A stretch of 64,000 bases of DNA from Streptomyces lienomycini (GTDB taxonomy: Bacteria > Actinomycetota > Actinomycetes > Streptomycetales > Streptomycetaceae): the NCBI RefSeq assembly GCF_027947595.1, contig NZ_CP116257.1:2294001-2358000 (forward strand), given 5' to 3'. The notes beneath the pieces are model-generated. The model made no database searches. It worked only from the letters and a program-made list of their open reading frames with translations, and was not told the origin of the DNA. Shown piece after piece: positions 26,393 through 38,293 of the stretch (position 1 is the stretch's first letter; every line of letters begins with the position of its first letter). The position numbers were made by a program, and so were the translations under genes.

Positions 26393-26863
26393 ATGAGCGA
26401 CACATCCACCGCCGCCGCCACCCGCACGCCCGCCGAGGCCGTCACCGGCACGGTCGACCACGTCCTGGCCCTCGCCGCCACCTGGACCCGCTGGGACGGG
26501 CGGCCCGCACACGCCGGCGACCGCCTCTACACCCCGCACAAGGCGATCCGACGCGTCGCCGACCACCTGATCGACCATCTCGCGGAGCTGGAGGCCCGGC
26601 TGGCGGGAGAAGAGACGCAGCCCGACCACTGGCACGCCTCCACGACCACCACGGACGCGGACCGCGCACCGTTCACGCCCGAGGACCTCGACGAGGCCCG
26701 CAGCCGCCTCACCCGGCTCGCCCGGATCTGGGCCAACCGTCTCGAAGCGCTCACCGACGAACAGCTCGACCACTCGCCCGGCGAGGGCTGGAGCTTCCGC
26801 GAACTCGCCGCGCACCTCACGGAATCCGAGTACTACGCCGACGCGATCGGGGACCTGTCGTGA
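26393..26863 (+). CDS. DinB-like four-helix protein
   Basis: A 156-residue protein predicted to be all helical, with a DinB/maleylpyruvate isomerase-like pattern: an N-terminal helix pair with HKAIRRVADHLIDHLAELEARLA and a later FRELAAHLTESEYYADAI. The family often binds metal through three histidines and may transfer thiols; two or three suitable His residues are visible here. The stop overlaps the start of the next gene by 4 bp, linking the two functionally. The reaction is unknown. Confidence 0.7.
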   Translation: MSDTSTAAATRTPAEAVTGTVDHVLALAATWTRWDGRPAHAGDRLYTPHKAIRRVADHLIDHLAELEARLAGEETQPDHWHASTTTTDADRAPFTPEDLDEARSRLTRLARIWANRLEALTDEQLDHSPGEGWSFRELAAHLTESEYYADAIGDLS

Positions 26864-27612
26864 CCGCCTTCGCCGCACTCCACCGGGAAGGCGACCCCCT
26901 GCTCCTGCCGTGCGCCTGGGACCACGCCTCCGCCCTCGCCCTCGCCGGACGGGGTTTCGCGGCGGTCGGCACGACCAGCCTGGGCGTCGCGGCGGCGCAC
27001 GGGCTGCCCGACGGGGCGTCGGCGACCCGCGGCGAAACACTGCGGCTGGCGCGCGTCCTGGGCGCGGAAGCGTTCCCGCTGTCCGTCGACGCGGAGGACG
27101 GCTTCAGCGACGACCCCGACGCCGTGGGCGAGTTCGCGCGGGAGCTGGCGGCGGCCGGAGCCGTCGGGATCAACCTGGAGGACGGCGGGGGGCTGGCGGA
27201 CCGGCACGCCGCGAAGATCGCCGCCGTCCGGTCGGCCGCCCCCGGTCTGTTCGTCAACGCCCGCACGGACACGTACTGGTCGGGCGACCGCGACGCCGCG
27301 GAGACGACCCGGCGCCTGGAGGCCTACCGCGAGGCCGGCGCCGACGGCCTCTTCGTCCCCGGACTCACCGACCCCGCCCGCATCGCGTCCCTCGCCGCCC
27401 GCTTCGACGTGCCTCTCAACATCCTGTACACGCCCGCGGGACCCACCCTCGCGCACCTCGCCGACCTCGGCGTGCGCCGCGTCAGCCTCGGCTCGCTGCT
27501 CTACCGGCGGGCCCTGGGCGCCGCCCTCGACGCGGCGACCGGCATCCGCGCGGGCCGGGCCCCGGACGGCCCGACACCCACGTACGACGAGGTGCGCGAC
27601 CCGGCAGGCTAG
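26860..27612 (+). CDS. Isocitrate lyase/PEP mutase family protein
   Basis: A 250-residue single-domain TIM-barrel protein of the isocitrate lyase/phosphonomutase superfamily. It has the entry helix LLPCAWDHASALALAGRGF, the metal-binding SVDAEDGFSDD and GINLEDGGG motifs, and VNARTDTYW. It lacks the KKCGH-type catalytic Cys loop of true isocitrate lyase, so it is nearer to oxaloacetate decarboxylase or carboxyphosphonoenolpyruvate-like members of unknown reaction. Its GTG overlaps the DinB-like stop; its own stop touches the convergent TetR stop. Confidence 0.85.
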   Translation: MTAFAALHREGDPLLLPCAWDHASALALAGRGFAAVGTTSLGVAAAHGLPDGASATRGETLRLARVLGAEAFPLSVDAEDGFSDDPDAVGEFARELAAAGAVGINLEDGGGLADRHAAKIAAVRSAAPGLFVNARTDTYWSGDRDAAETTRRLEAYREAGADGLFVPGLTDPARIASLAARFDVPLNILYTPAGPTLAHLADLGVRRVSLGSLLYRRALGAALDAATGIRAGRAPDGPTPTYDEVRDPAG

Positions 27613-28202
27613 CCCGCCGCCCTCTCCTCCCGGGGCCAGTTCTCCAACGCCACGTGCAGGGCGTCGACCGCCTTGTCCCAGGACGCCCGGACGTCGCGCG
27701 GGGCGCCGAAACCGCCGCCCGCCTCCAGGGCGCAGTAGCCGTGGAAGGTGCTGCGCAGCAGGCGCACCGCGTCGGTGAGGTCGGGTTCGCCCAGGCCGTA
27801 GGCGCGGAGCATGCCGTGGGTGATCTCGGCGGTGCGGCGCATGGCGGGGGAGTCGGCCACGGTCGCCACGAGGGACTCGTCGACACGGATCTGGGTCGCG
27901 GCGTAGCGGCCGGGGTGGCGCAGGGCGTACGCGCGGTAGGCGCCCGCGAACGCGACCAGCGCCTCCTTCCCGGCCCGGCCGGCCACCGCCTGCGCGATCT
28001 CGTCGATCAGCTCGCCGCCGGCCAGCAGCGCCACCCGCACGCGCAGGTCCTGGAGGCCGCGGACGTGCGTGTACAGACTGGCGTCCCGCACCCCGAAGTG
28101 CCGGGCGAGCGCGGAGACCGTGACGGCCTCGAACCCGGCCTCGTCGGCGAGATCGGCGGCGGCCGCGACGACGCGGTCCGTGGTGAGACCCACTCGGGGC
28201 AT
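27609..28202 (-). CDS. TetR/AcrR family transcriptional regulator
   Basis: A 197-residue regulator with an N-terminal TetR helix-turn-helix (about residues 8-55; VSALARHFGVRDASLYTHVRG) and a helical C-terminal ligand domain of the kind with a conserved HPGRYAATQI motif. It lies between the PEP-mutase-like gene and the alditol oxidase gene on the same strand as the latter, 39 bp downstream of it, so it may be co-transcribed with the oxidase. Its effector is unknown. Confidence 0.9.
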   Translation of the reverse strand: MPRVGLTTDRVVAAAADLADEAGFEAVTVSALARHFGVRDASLYTHVRGLQDLRVRVALLAGGELIDEIAQAVAGRAGKEALVAFAGAYRAYALRHPGRYAATQIRVDESLVATVADSPAMRRTAEITHGMLRAYGLGEPDLTDAVRLLRSTFHGYCALEAGGGFGAPRDVRASWDKAVDALHVALENWPREERAAG

Positions 28203-28241
28203 GGGCCACCTTCCGGCTTCCTAGGGCTCCTAGGTTTCATG

Positions 28242-30928
<2,687 letters not shown>

Positions 30929-31053
30929 GCCCGGCGCTTGTCAGTCGTGCCGAGGACGTGCGAAGCTCTGCGCCTGCCGTGAGGCCCCACCCAACTGCGT
31001 CACCCGTGCGGTGAGTTGGCCTCACCTCTGGACGCAGTGGATGCAGGAGTCCG

Positions 31054-32552
31054 ATGCCCGACCTGCCGAGCCCCCAGGACGCCGCCGAGGCCGCCCTGCA
31101 CGCCGAGAGCTGGGACACGGTGCTCTCCTACGCCGACCTGTGCGCGGCCGGGTCCGAGGCGGCCGTCCGGCTGGCCACCGAGGCGTTCGCCCACGGCATG
31201 CGCGAGGTCCGCGCCGCCGACGCGGTCGGCACCGTCGCCCGCCGCGCCTCCCGGCTGCCCCGCATCGCGCTGCTCCTGACCGCCGTACGCACCACCGCGG
31301 CGGCCTGGGAGAACGCCGGGCAGGGCCACGACCTCGACGCCGGCCTGCGGCTGTGGCTGCGCTCCGAGCGGGCCGCTCGCCACGCCGGACCGCCGCCGCG
31401 CCGCCCGCTCGCGCTGCGCGGGCTGCGGGACATGCAGACACCGGACGCGGAACTGCTGTGGCTCGCCGACGTGGAGGCCCTGCCGCTGCCCGTGGTGGCC
31501 CGCCGCCTCGGGCTCGACCCGGCCACCGCGTCCGACGAACTCGCCCAGGTGCGCGAACTGTTCCGGGACCGCTGCCGGCGGGGGCACCTCGACGCCCCCT
31601 CGGCCACGGAGTGCCGCGGCTACGCCCGACTGCTGGACGCCGTCACCAGGTCGCCCGCCGCCGACACCCCCGACGACCTCTCCCACCACCTGGCCGCCTG
31701 CCCCAACTGCGCCGAGGCCGCCGCCTGCCTGCGCCCGGACGGTGCCGGACCGCCCGCGGCCCTCGCCGACGGCGTGATCGGCTGGGGCGGCCGCGCCTAC
31801 CTGGAACGCCGCCGCGGCGCCGCCGAGGCACGGCTCGGGGCGGGGCGCCCGGCCGACGACGCCCGCGGGGACGGCACCCCCGACGGCTCGGACGGCACCC
31901 GTCGGGGCCGCCTCGTACGCGGGAGCCTGCTCGCCACCGCCGTCCTCGTCTCCCTGCTCGCGCTCACCGTCTCCCTGATGCCCTTCGGCACCACCGAAGG
32001 CGACGCCGCACCGCCCGCCACCGACACCGTGGACGGCCGGGCGATCGCCGTCCCGGAGCCCGCACCGCCGACGACGGCCGGCCCGGCGGGCCGGTCGACG
32101 CCCGCCGGGCCGCCCCCTCCATCGGTGTCACCGGGCCCGCGCTGGACAGGACCCCGCCGCGCGAGGACCCCGACCCGGAACCCCAGGGCACCGCCACACC
32201 GACCGCGCCCACCGGGGAGCCCCTCGCCCCGGGCCCCGCTCCCGCCTCCTGCCGCGTCCGCTACGACCTCGTCAACCAGTGGCCCGACGGATTCCAGGCC
32301 GCCGTCACCGTCACCACCGACGAGGCCCTCGACTCCTGGCAGTTGGCCTGGACCTTCCCGGACGGCCAGCGCATCGGCCAGATGTGGGACGCGAGCCACA
32401 CCCGCAGCGGCTCCCGCATCACCGCCACCGCCGCCGCGTACAACCGGACCGTGCCCGCGCACGGCACCCTCACCTTCGGCTTCGTCGCCTCCTGGAGCGG
32501 CAGGAACGCACCGCCGTACGACTTCGCCCTGAACGGCCGGGAGTGCGCGTAG
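31054..32552 (+). pseudogene. ECF sigma-like/zinc anti-sigma-like/membrane/CBM2 fusion, with one -1 frameshift
   Basis: The first frame encodes a degenerate sigma-70 region 2-like segment (about 25-55), a region 4-like helix-turn-helix (about 139-175, LPLPVVARRLGLDPATASDEL), a ZAS-type zinc motif H212-X3-C216-X2-C219 and a membrane helix (about 288-310). The frame is lost near 32088-32090, where GGG should probably be GGGG. The next frame reads through a Pro/Ala linker into a cellulose-binding module type 2, with CRVRYDLVNQWPDGFQ at its start, tryptophans in WQLAW and SWSG, and a final Cys in NGREC for the usual disulfide. The fused protein would place a glycan sensor outside and a sigma-like module inside. 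The frameshift is probably a sequencing error. Confidence 0.75.
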
Positions 32553-32589
32553 CCTGGCTCCCCGGACGTCACGATCCCCCGCGAAGAGG

Positions 32590-33147
32590 ATGGCTGGTCC
32601 CTTGTTGTATCTCGCATTCCTGCGCGGCCTGAACGTCCCCGGACGCTCGGTGAGGATGGACCGCCTGCGCGGCCTGTTCCGGGACATGGGCTTCGACGCG
32701 GTCCGCAGCCACATCCAGAGCGGCAACGTCTTCTTCGAGACCCCCGAGGAGGACCGGTCGGTGCTGAGCCGGACCATCGGCACCCACCTGCGGGAGGCCC
32801 TCGGGTACGAGGTCGCGGTCTGCCTGCGCACCGTCCCCGAGATGGAGGAACTGGTCGCGCTCGACCCCTTCAAGGACGTCGACGTCACCGACAGCACGCG
32901 CTGCTGCGTGGTGTTCACCACCGAGCCGATCGATCCGGCGCTGGAACTGCCGCTGCTCTCCCCCAAGAAGGACATGGAGATCATCGGGACCACCGGGTAC
33001 GAGGCCTTCGTGGTGTGGCACCTGATCAAGGGCAGGGCGCCCGCCGCCAAGGGATTCCAGGAACGCCACCTCGGTGGCGACGCGACGACCCGCTTCTTCC
33101 ACACCGTCGTCGACATCCTCGCCGCCGCGAAGAAGGGCGCGTCCTGA
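32590..33147 (+). CDS. DUF1697 family protein
   Basis: A 185-residue soluble protein matching DUF1697: FLRGLNVPGRSVRMDRLRGLFRDMGF at the start, then SHIQSGNVFFE and a C-terminal ATTRFFHTVVDI. The family is widespread and uncharacterised. The ATG at 32590 has a GAAGAGG site directly upstream. It stands between the CBM2-tailed protein and the RsgA unit, on the same strand but without coupling to either. Confidence 0.9.
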   Translation: MAGPLLYLAFLRGLNVPGRSVRMDRLRGLFRDMGFDAVRSHIQSGNVFFETPEEDRSVLSRTIGTHLREALGYEVAVCLRTVPEMEELVALDPFKDVDVTDSTRCCVVFTTEPIDPALELPLLSPKKDMEIIGTTGYEAFVVWHLIKGRAPAAKGFQERHLGGDATTRFFHTVVDILAAAKKGAS

Positions 33148-33269
33148 ACGGCTGGGCGCGACCGAGGTAAATGGCTGGCGCGTCCAGGAGGGGGTGGCTA
33201 GAGTTGCCGCGTTCCGGTGGCCACCGCGCCACCGCCCTTCGCTGTGTGAGACCCGGGAGGTGTCGACCG

Positions 33270-33341
33270 ATGACTGTCGCTGAGACGGGCGCTGCCCGCA
33301 TCCGGAAGTTCGTCACGTCCACCTCCGTGGCCACCGGCTGA
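33270..33341 (+). CDS. Possible 23-residue leader peptide upstream of rsgA
   Basis: An ATG preceded by a GGGAGG site opens a 24-codon frame (MTVAETGAARIRKFV, then STSVATG) that ends 62 bp before the TTG start of rsgA. Codon use matches the genome. It has no similarity I recognise and too few repeated residues for a classical amino-acid attenuator. It may be a small protein, a leader ORF or chance. Confidence 0.4.
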   Translation: MTVAETGAARIRKFVTSTSVATG

Positions 33342-33403
33342 CACCCACCTCACTTCCCGCGTACGGCACGCGGACGCCGGGGCCGCCCTGTGAAGGGTCT
33401 CCC

Positions 33404-34561
33404 TTGAACCTCCCGTCTTCCTCCTCCCCGTCCTCCCTGTCCTCCTCGTCCCTCTCCGCCTCTTCTTCCGCCTTCTGCGGTGTCTCGCATCCGCTCGCCC
33501 CGTACGGCTGGGACGCGCAGTGGGAGTCGGAGTTCGCCCCGTACGCCGAGCAGGGCTGCCTGCCCGGCCGGGTCGTCCGGGTCGACCGCGGGCAGTGCGA
33601 CGTCGTCACCGCGGACGGCGTACTGCGGGCCGACACCGCGTTCGTCACCCCCCACGACCCGCTGCGCGTCGTCTGCACCGGCGACTGGGTCGCCGTCGAC
33701 CCCGAGGGCGGCACCCCGCGCTACGTACGCACGTACCTGCCGCGCCGTACCGCCTTCGTCCGCTCCACCTCCTCCAAGCGGTCGGAGGGGCAGATCCTGG
33801 CGGCCAACGTCGACCACGCGATCGTCGCCGTGTCGCTGGCCGTCGAACTGGACCTCGCCCGGATCGAACGCTTCCTGGCGCTCGCCTGGGAGTCCGGGGC
33901 GCAGCCCGTGGTCGTCCTCACCAAGGCCGACCTCGTTCCCGAGCCGGTGACCCTGGCGTACCTCGTCCAGGACGTGGAGACCGCCGCCCCCGGCGTGCCG
34001 GTGCTGTCCGTCAGCGCCGAGCGGAGGGAAGGGCTCGACGTCCTGAACGCCGTCGTCGGCGGCGGTACGGCCGTGCTGCTCGGGCAGTCCGGCGCCGGGA
34101 AGTCCACGCTCGCCAACGCACTGCTCGGCGAGGACGCCATGGACGTACAGGCGACCCGCGACGTGGACGGCAAGGGCCGGCACACCACCACCACCCGCAA
34201 CCTCCTCGCCCTGCCCGGCGGGGGAGTGCTGATCGACACCCCGGGGCTGCGGGGCGTCGGGCTGTGGGACGCGAGCAGCGGGGTCGGTCAGGTGTTCGCC
34301 GAGATCGAGGAGCTGGCCGAGGGATGCCGGTTCCACGACTGCGCCCACGAGAGCGAGCCCGGCTGCGCCGTCCTCGCCGCCATCGACAGCGGTGCGCTGC
34401 CCGAGCGGCGGCTGGACAGCTACCGCAAGCTGATGCGGGAGAACCAGCGCATCGTCGCCAAGACCGACGCCCGGATGCGGGCCGAGATCCGCAAGGAGTG
34501 GAAGCGCCGGGGCGCCATCGGCAAGGCCGCGATGGAGGCCAAGAGGGGCGGCCCGCGGTAG
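33404..34561 (+). CDS. rsgA: Ribosome small-subunit GTPase RsgA (YjeQ)
   Basis: A 385-residue circularly permuted GTPase that helps mature the 30S subunit. The order is OB-fold (about 35-105), then G4 (VVLTKADL), G1 ([16 protein letters not shown]), G2/G3 ([11 protein letters not shown]) and a C-terminal zinc knuckle ([14 protein letters not shown]), all intact. The first 25 residues are an unusual serine-rich run. The start is a TTG with GAAGGG upstream; a later start near residue 25 would remove only the serine run and cannot be excluded. It is followed 29 bp later by ada-alkA. Confidence 0.94.
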   Translation: MNLPSSSSPSSLSSSSLSASSSAFCGVSHPLAPYGWDAQWESEFAPYAEQGCLPGRVVRVDRGQCDVVTADGVLRADTAFVTPHDPLRVVCTGDWVAVDPEGGTPRYVRTYLPRRTAFVRSTSSKRSEGQILAANVDHAIVAVSLAVELDLARIERFLALAWESGAQPVVVLTKADLVPEPVTLAYLVQDVETAAPGVPVLSVSAERREGLDVLNAVVGGGTAVLLGQSGAGKSTLANALLGEDAMDVQATRDVDGKGRHTTTTRNLLALPGGGVLIDTPGLRGVGLWDASSGVGQVFAEIEELAEGCRFHDCAHESEPGCAVLAAIDSGALPERRLDSYRKLMRENQRIVAKTDARMRAEIRKEWKRRGAIGKAAMEAKRGGPR

Positions 34562-34590
34562 CCCGACAGCCGGCAGCCGTGTCCAACGCG

Positions 34591-36125
34591 ATGTCCGATT
34601 CCCGCCAGCCCGGCCCTCCGGTCTGGCGGAGACTGGACAGCGTGACACGGACAGCGGAGACGGCGGAGACGGCGGAGACGGCGGAGACGGTGCGGGCCGC
34701 GGAGGCGGCGGCGACCGCGGCGTACGCGAGCACGCGCGAGGACGGCAGGTACGAGGCCGTGCGGAGCCGGGACGCCCGGTTCGACGGCGCGTTCTTCTTC
34801 GCCGTCGAGACGACCGGCATCTACTGCCGGCCCAGCTGCCCCGCGGTCACCCCGAAGCGGCACAACGTGCGGTTCTTCGCGACGGCCGCCGCCGCGCAGG
34901 GCTCCGGCTTCCGGGCCTGCCGGCGGTGCCGTCCCGACGCCGTGCCGGGCTCCGCGGACTGGAACGTCCGCGCCGACGTCGTCGGCCGGGCCATGCGGCT
35001 GATCGGCGACGGCGTCGTCGACCGCGAGGGCGTCACCGGACTCGCCGGCCGGCTCGGCTACAGCGCCCGCCAGGTGCAGCGGCAGCTCACCGCCGAAGTG
35101 GGCGCCGGACCCGTGGCCCTCGCCCGCGCCCAGCGGGCCCACACCGCGCGCGTCCTGCTCCAGACCACCGGCCTGCCGGTCACCGAGATCGCCTTCGCGT
35201 CCGGGTTCGCCAGCGTGCGCCAGTTCAACGACACGATCCGGGCCGTGTACGCGGCCACCCCGAGCGAGCTGCGCGCCACGGCCCCGGCACGCGACCGGGC
35301 CGCCCGGCGCGCGGCCACCCCTCGGCCGGCGTCCCGCTGCGCCTCGCCCACCGGGGCCCCTACCAGCCCGGCCCCGTCTTCGACCTGCTCCAGCGGGAGG
35401 CCGTCGCCGGGGTCGAGGAGGTGAGCGGCGCACCCGGCCACCGCGTCTACCGGCGCACCCTGCGCCTGCCGCACGGCACCGGGATCGTGGCCGTCCAGGA
35501 ACGGCCGGGCCGCCCGGACCCGGGCAGCGGCGGCTGGCTCGAGGCCCGCCTCCACCTCACCGACCTCCGCGACCTGACCACCGCCGTGCAACGGCTGCGG
35601 CGCCTGTTCGACCTCGACGCCGACCCCTACGCCGTCGACGAGCGGCTCGGCACCGATCCCCGGCTCGCCCCGCTGGTCGCCGCCCGCCCCGGGCTGCGCT
35701 CACCGGGCACCGCCGACCCCGAGGAACTGGCGGTGCGGGCCCTGGTGGGGCGGACGGAGGCCGAGCGGCTCGTCCAGCGGTACGGCAAGGCGCTCGACGC
35801 CCCCTGCGGCTCCCTGACCCACCTCTTCCCCGAACCGGCCGCCCTCGCGCAGGCCGAGCCCGACGGCCCCGCGGGCGCGCTCGCCGCCGCCCTCGCCGAC
35901 GGCGCCGTACGCCTGGACCCGGGCGCCGACCGGGACGACGCTGAGCGCGCCCTGCTCGCCGTGCCCGGCGTGGACGCCCGTACCGCCGCCGCCGTCCGCA
36001 CCCGCGCCCTCGGCGACCCCGACGTCGCCCCGCCCGGCGCCGCCCTGCCCGACACCTGGCGCCCCTGGCGCTCGTACGCACTGAACCACCTGCGCGCAGC
36101 AGGAGAGTGGGAGAACGACCGATGA
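34591..36125 (+). pseudogene. Ada-AlkA fusion (methyl-DNA response/3-methyladenine glycosylase-like), with one -1 frameshift
   Basis: The N-terminal half has the Ada zinc/methyl-acceptor domain with four cysteines (IYCRPSCP and RACRRCRPD; the first Cys is the expected methyl acceptor) and an AraC helix-turn-helix (about 130-225). At 35318-35321 CCCC should probably be CCCCC; after a one-base shift the frame continues into an AlkA-like domain ([26 protein letters not shown], then WRPWRSYALNHL). The catalytic Asp segment of AlkA is absent. An alternative start is the GTG at 34642, just before a 9-bp repeat. The stop overlaps ogt by 4 bp, a classic alkylation-repair pairing. The frameshift is probably an artefact. 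Confidence 0.8.
34654..34689 (+). repeat. Four tandem copies of a 9-bp unit in ada-alkA
   Basis: GCGGAGACG occurs four times in a row and encodes repeated Ala-Glu-Thr at the N-terminus of the Ada-AlkA protein. Being a multiple of three, copy-number change would not shift the frame. Confidence 0.9.
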
Positions 36126-36664
36126 CGACCACGACGACCACGACGGCCTCCGTCCACTGGCACGAGATCGACAGTCCCGTCGGGCGGCTGCTGCTGACCG
36201 CGGGCCCGGACGGGGCGATCACCTCCCTGTCCGTGCCCGGGCAGAAGGGCGGCCGGAACGTCCAGGACGGCTGGCGGCACGACGCCGGGCCGTTCCGGGC
36301 GGCCCAGGAGCAGCTCACCGCCTACTTCGCCGGGGAGCTGACCGCCTTCCGGCTGCCGCTGCGGGCCGAGGGCACCGCCTTCCGCGAGCGCGTGTGGGCC
36401 GCCCTGGACGACGTGCCCTACGGGTCGACGACGACGTACGGCGAGATCGCCGCGCGCATCGGGGCCTCCCGGCCGGCGGTCCGCGCCGTCGGCGGCGCGA
36501 TCGGCGCCAACCCGCTGCTGATCCTGCGCCCCTGCCACCGCGTGATCGGCGCGGACGGTTCGCTGACCGGGTACGCGGGCGGCCTGGACCGCAAGACGCG
36601 GCTGCTGTCCCTGGAGGGCGCCCCGCTCACCCCGCCAGCACCGCGCCGGCCCACGCCCCGGTGA
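36122..36664 (+). CDS. ogt: Methylated-DNA-protein cysteine methyltransferase
   Basis: A 180-residue suicide repair enzyme that takes methyl groups from O6-methylguanine. The active-site motif LRPCHRVIG is intact, with the acceptor Cys, and the helix-turn-helix TTYGEIAARIGASRPAVRAVGGAIGANP precedes it. The N-terminus has a run of threonines. The ATG overlaps the stop of ada-alkA, so the two are co-translated. The 3' end overlaps the convergent DUF456 gene by 38 bp, so antisense interference is possible. Confidence 0.95.
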   Translation: MTTTTTTTASVHWHEIDSPVGRLLLTAGPDGAITSLSVPGQKGGRNVQDGWRHDAGPFRAAQEQLTAYFAGELTAFRLPLRAEGTAFRERVWAALDDVPYGSTTTYGEIAARIGASRPAVRAVGGAIGANPLLILRPCHRVIGADGSLTGYAGGLDRKTRLLSLEGAPLTPPAPRRPTPR

Positions 36665-37109
36665 TCAGCAGGCACGCGAACAGTTCCGCGAGGGTGTCGG
36701 CGCCACCCGTGCGCATCGCCGTCCGCAGCGACGCCATCGCCTCGCCGTGCCGCCCGAGCCGCAGCCGCTCGGCGAGGTAGATGCCGCCCAGGAAGCCGGG
36801 GACCGCGCCGAGCACGGGGAGCAGCACGAAGCCGAGGACGGCGCCCGCGCCCCCGTACGCCGTCAGCCGACGCATCGCCTCGTCCCGGCGTCTCCTGCGG
36901 GTCGGCAGCGCCCAGCGCACCGCCCGGGACAGCAGCAGCACGACGGTGGCGCCCACGAACACCGCCCACGCGAGCGGACGCGGATCCTTCAGCGCCCACC
37001 ACAGCACCCCGGCCCACACCAGCCACGACCCGGGCACGCCGGGGAGCAGGACGCCGCACAGCCCGAGCAGGATGACCAGGCCGGCCAGCAGGAGGTCCCA
37101 CGCTCCCAT
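36627..37109 (-). CDS. DUF456 membrane protein
   Basis: A 160-residue protein with four hydrophobic segments and the DUF456 features: LLLAGLVILLGLCGVLLPGVPGSWLVW, then GAVLGFVLLPVLGAVPGFLGGIYLAERL. The glycine- and proline-rich helices are typical of this small uncharacterised membrane family. The ATG at 37109 is at the start of the first helix. It overlaps the convergent ogt gene at its 3' end. Confidence 0.88.
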   Translation of the reverse strand: MGAWDLLLAGLVILLGLCGVLLPGVPGSWLVWAGVLWWALKDPRPLAWAVFVGATVVLLLSRAVRWALPTRRRRRDEAMRRLTAYGGAGAVLGFVLLPVLGAVPGFLGGIYLAERLRLGRHGEAMASLRTAMRTGGADTLAELFACLLITGAWAGAVLAG

Positions 37110-37171
37110 CTGTCCAGGGTGCCGGAGTCCGGCGCGGTCCGCAGAAGTCCGCCGTGGTGGACGGTGGCCGG

Positions 37172-38155
37172 TCAGTGGGTTCTGGCCACCCAGTCCCGCT
37201 CGTAGGCGTGCCAGCCCAGTTGGAGGCGGGTCGTGACACCGGTCAGCTCCATCAGGCGCTTCACCCGCCGCTGCACGGTCCGCAGGCCCAGGTCGAGCTG
37301 TTTGGCGACGCTCGCGTCGGTCAGCCCGGCGAGCAGCAGGGAGAGGATCTCCAGGTCGGTGGCGTCGGGGGCGTCCCGGCCGTGTTCGCTCACGCCGGAG
37401 GCGCCCAGGCGCAGTGGGAGGCCCTCCCGCCACACCGCCTCGAACAGCCCCGACAGCAGCTCCAGCAGGCCGCTGGCGTGCACGACCAGCGCGGCCGGCT
37501 CCGAGGAGCGCGCGGTGAGCGGCACCAGCGCGAGCGACCGGTCGGCGACGATCAGCTTGGTCGGCACCCGGTCCACGACCCGCACCTGCTCGTCGCGGCC
37601 CAGGGCGGCGGTCAGCTCGGTGATGCCGGTCGGCAGGTCGAGGACCGACCGCTCGACCACCACGCGGTAGCGGACGCCGCGCCCGGTGGCCTGCTCCTCC
37701 GCGTCGTTCTCCATGCCGGTCACGGCCACCGGCTTGTCCGTCACCAGCGCGCACACCTCCTCGCTCGCGCCGAGCTGGAGCTGGAGGAAGCGCTGCGCCA
37801 CCGCCGCGGCGCCGGTCACCACCTCCACCAGGTCGTGCACCGCCGGCTCGGCCGCCGCCGCCCGGTACTCCTCCGCCAGCAGCGCCGCCGCCAGCTCCGC
37901 CCGGTCCAGCTCGTGCCGCTGCTGGGTGAGCAGGGCGCCCAGGGCGACGCCCGGCGGGGCCGCCACCCAGCGTCCGGGGCGGGCCGAGGACTGGGCGGCG
38001 AGCCCGTTCTGCTCCAGCCGGCGCAGCGCGCGCTCGGTGTCCCGCTCGCCCAGCGTCAGCCGCCGCGCCAGATCCGGCACGTCGGCCGCGCCCACGGACA
38101 CCAGCGCCCGGTACGCCGCCTCGTGCGTGTCCTCCAGCCCCAGCACTCCCAGCAT
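37172..38155 (-). CDS. TrmB/LuxR-type two-part transcriptional regulator
   Basis: A 327-residue protein. The first 60 residues form a TrmB-like winged helix (AADVPDLARRLTLGERDTERALRRLEQNGLA), residues 110-245 a phospholipase D-like or sensor domain (VERSVLDLPTGITELTAAL, DRVPTKLIVADRSLALVPL), and the end a LuxR-type helix-turn-helix (ILSLLLAGLTDASVAKQLDLGLRTVQRRVKRL). The same architecture recurs many times per Streptomyces genome, often next to secondary-metabolism or sugar genes; here no partner is obvious. Confidence 0.88.
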   Translation of the reverse strand: MLGVLGLEDTHEAAYRALVSVGAADVPDLARRLTLGERDTERALRRLEQNGLAAQSSARPGRWVAAPPGVALGALLTQQRHELDRAELAAALLAEEYRAAAAEPAVHDLVEVVTGAAAVAQRFLQLQLGASEEVCALVTDKPVAVTGMENDAEEQATGRGVRYRVVVERSVLDLPTGITELTAALGRDEQVRVVDRVPTKLIVADRSLALVPLTARSSEPAALVVHASGLLELLSGLFEAVWREGLPLRLGASGVSEHGRDAPDATDLEILSLLLAGLTDASVAKQLDLGLRTVQRRVKRLMELTGVTTRLQLGWHAYERDWVARTH

Positions 38156-38293
38156 CAGGTGTCGCCCCTCCCCAGAACCATGACCACCACCAGGCCGCGC
38201 GGACACCCGTGGCGGAAAACGGCCACGGCGCAAACCCGCCTCGGGACATCATCGCCGTACCGTCGGTCACTCTGCCAAGGTGGCGTCGCCGGG

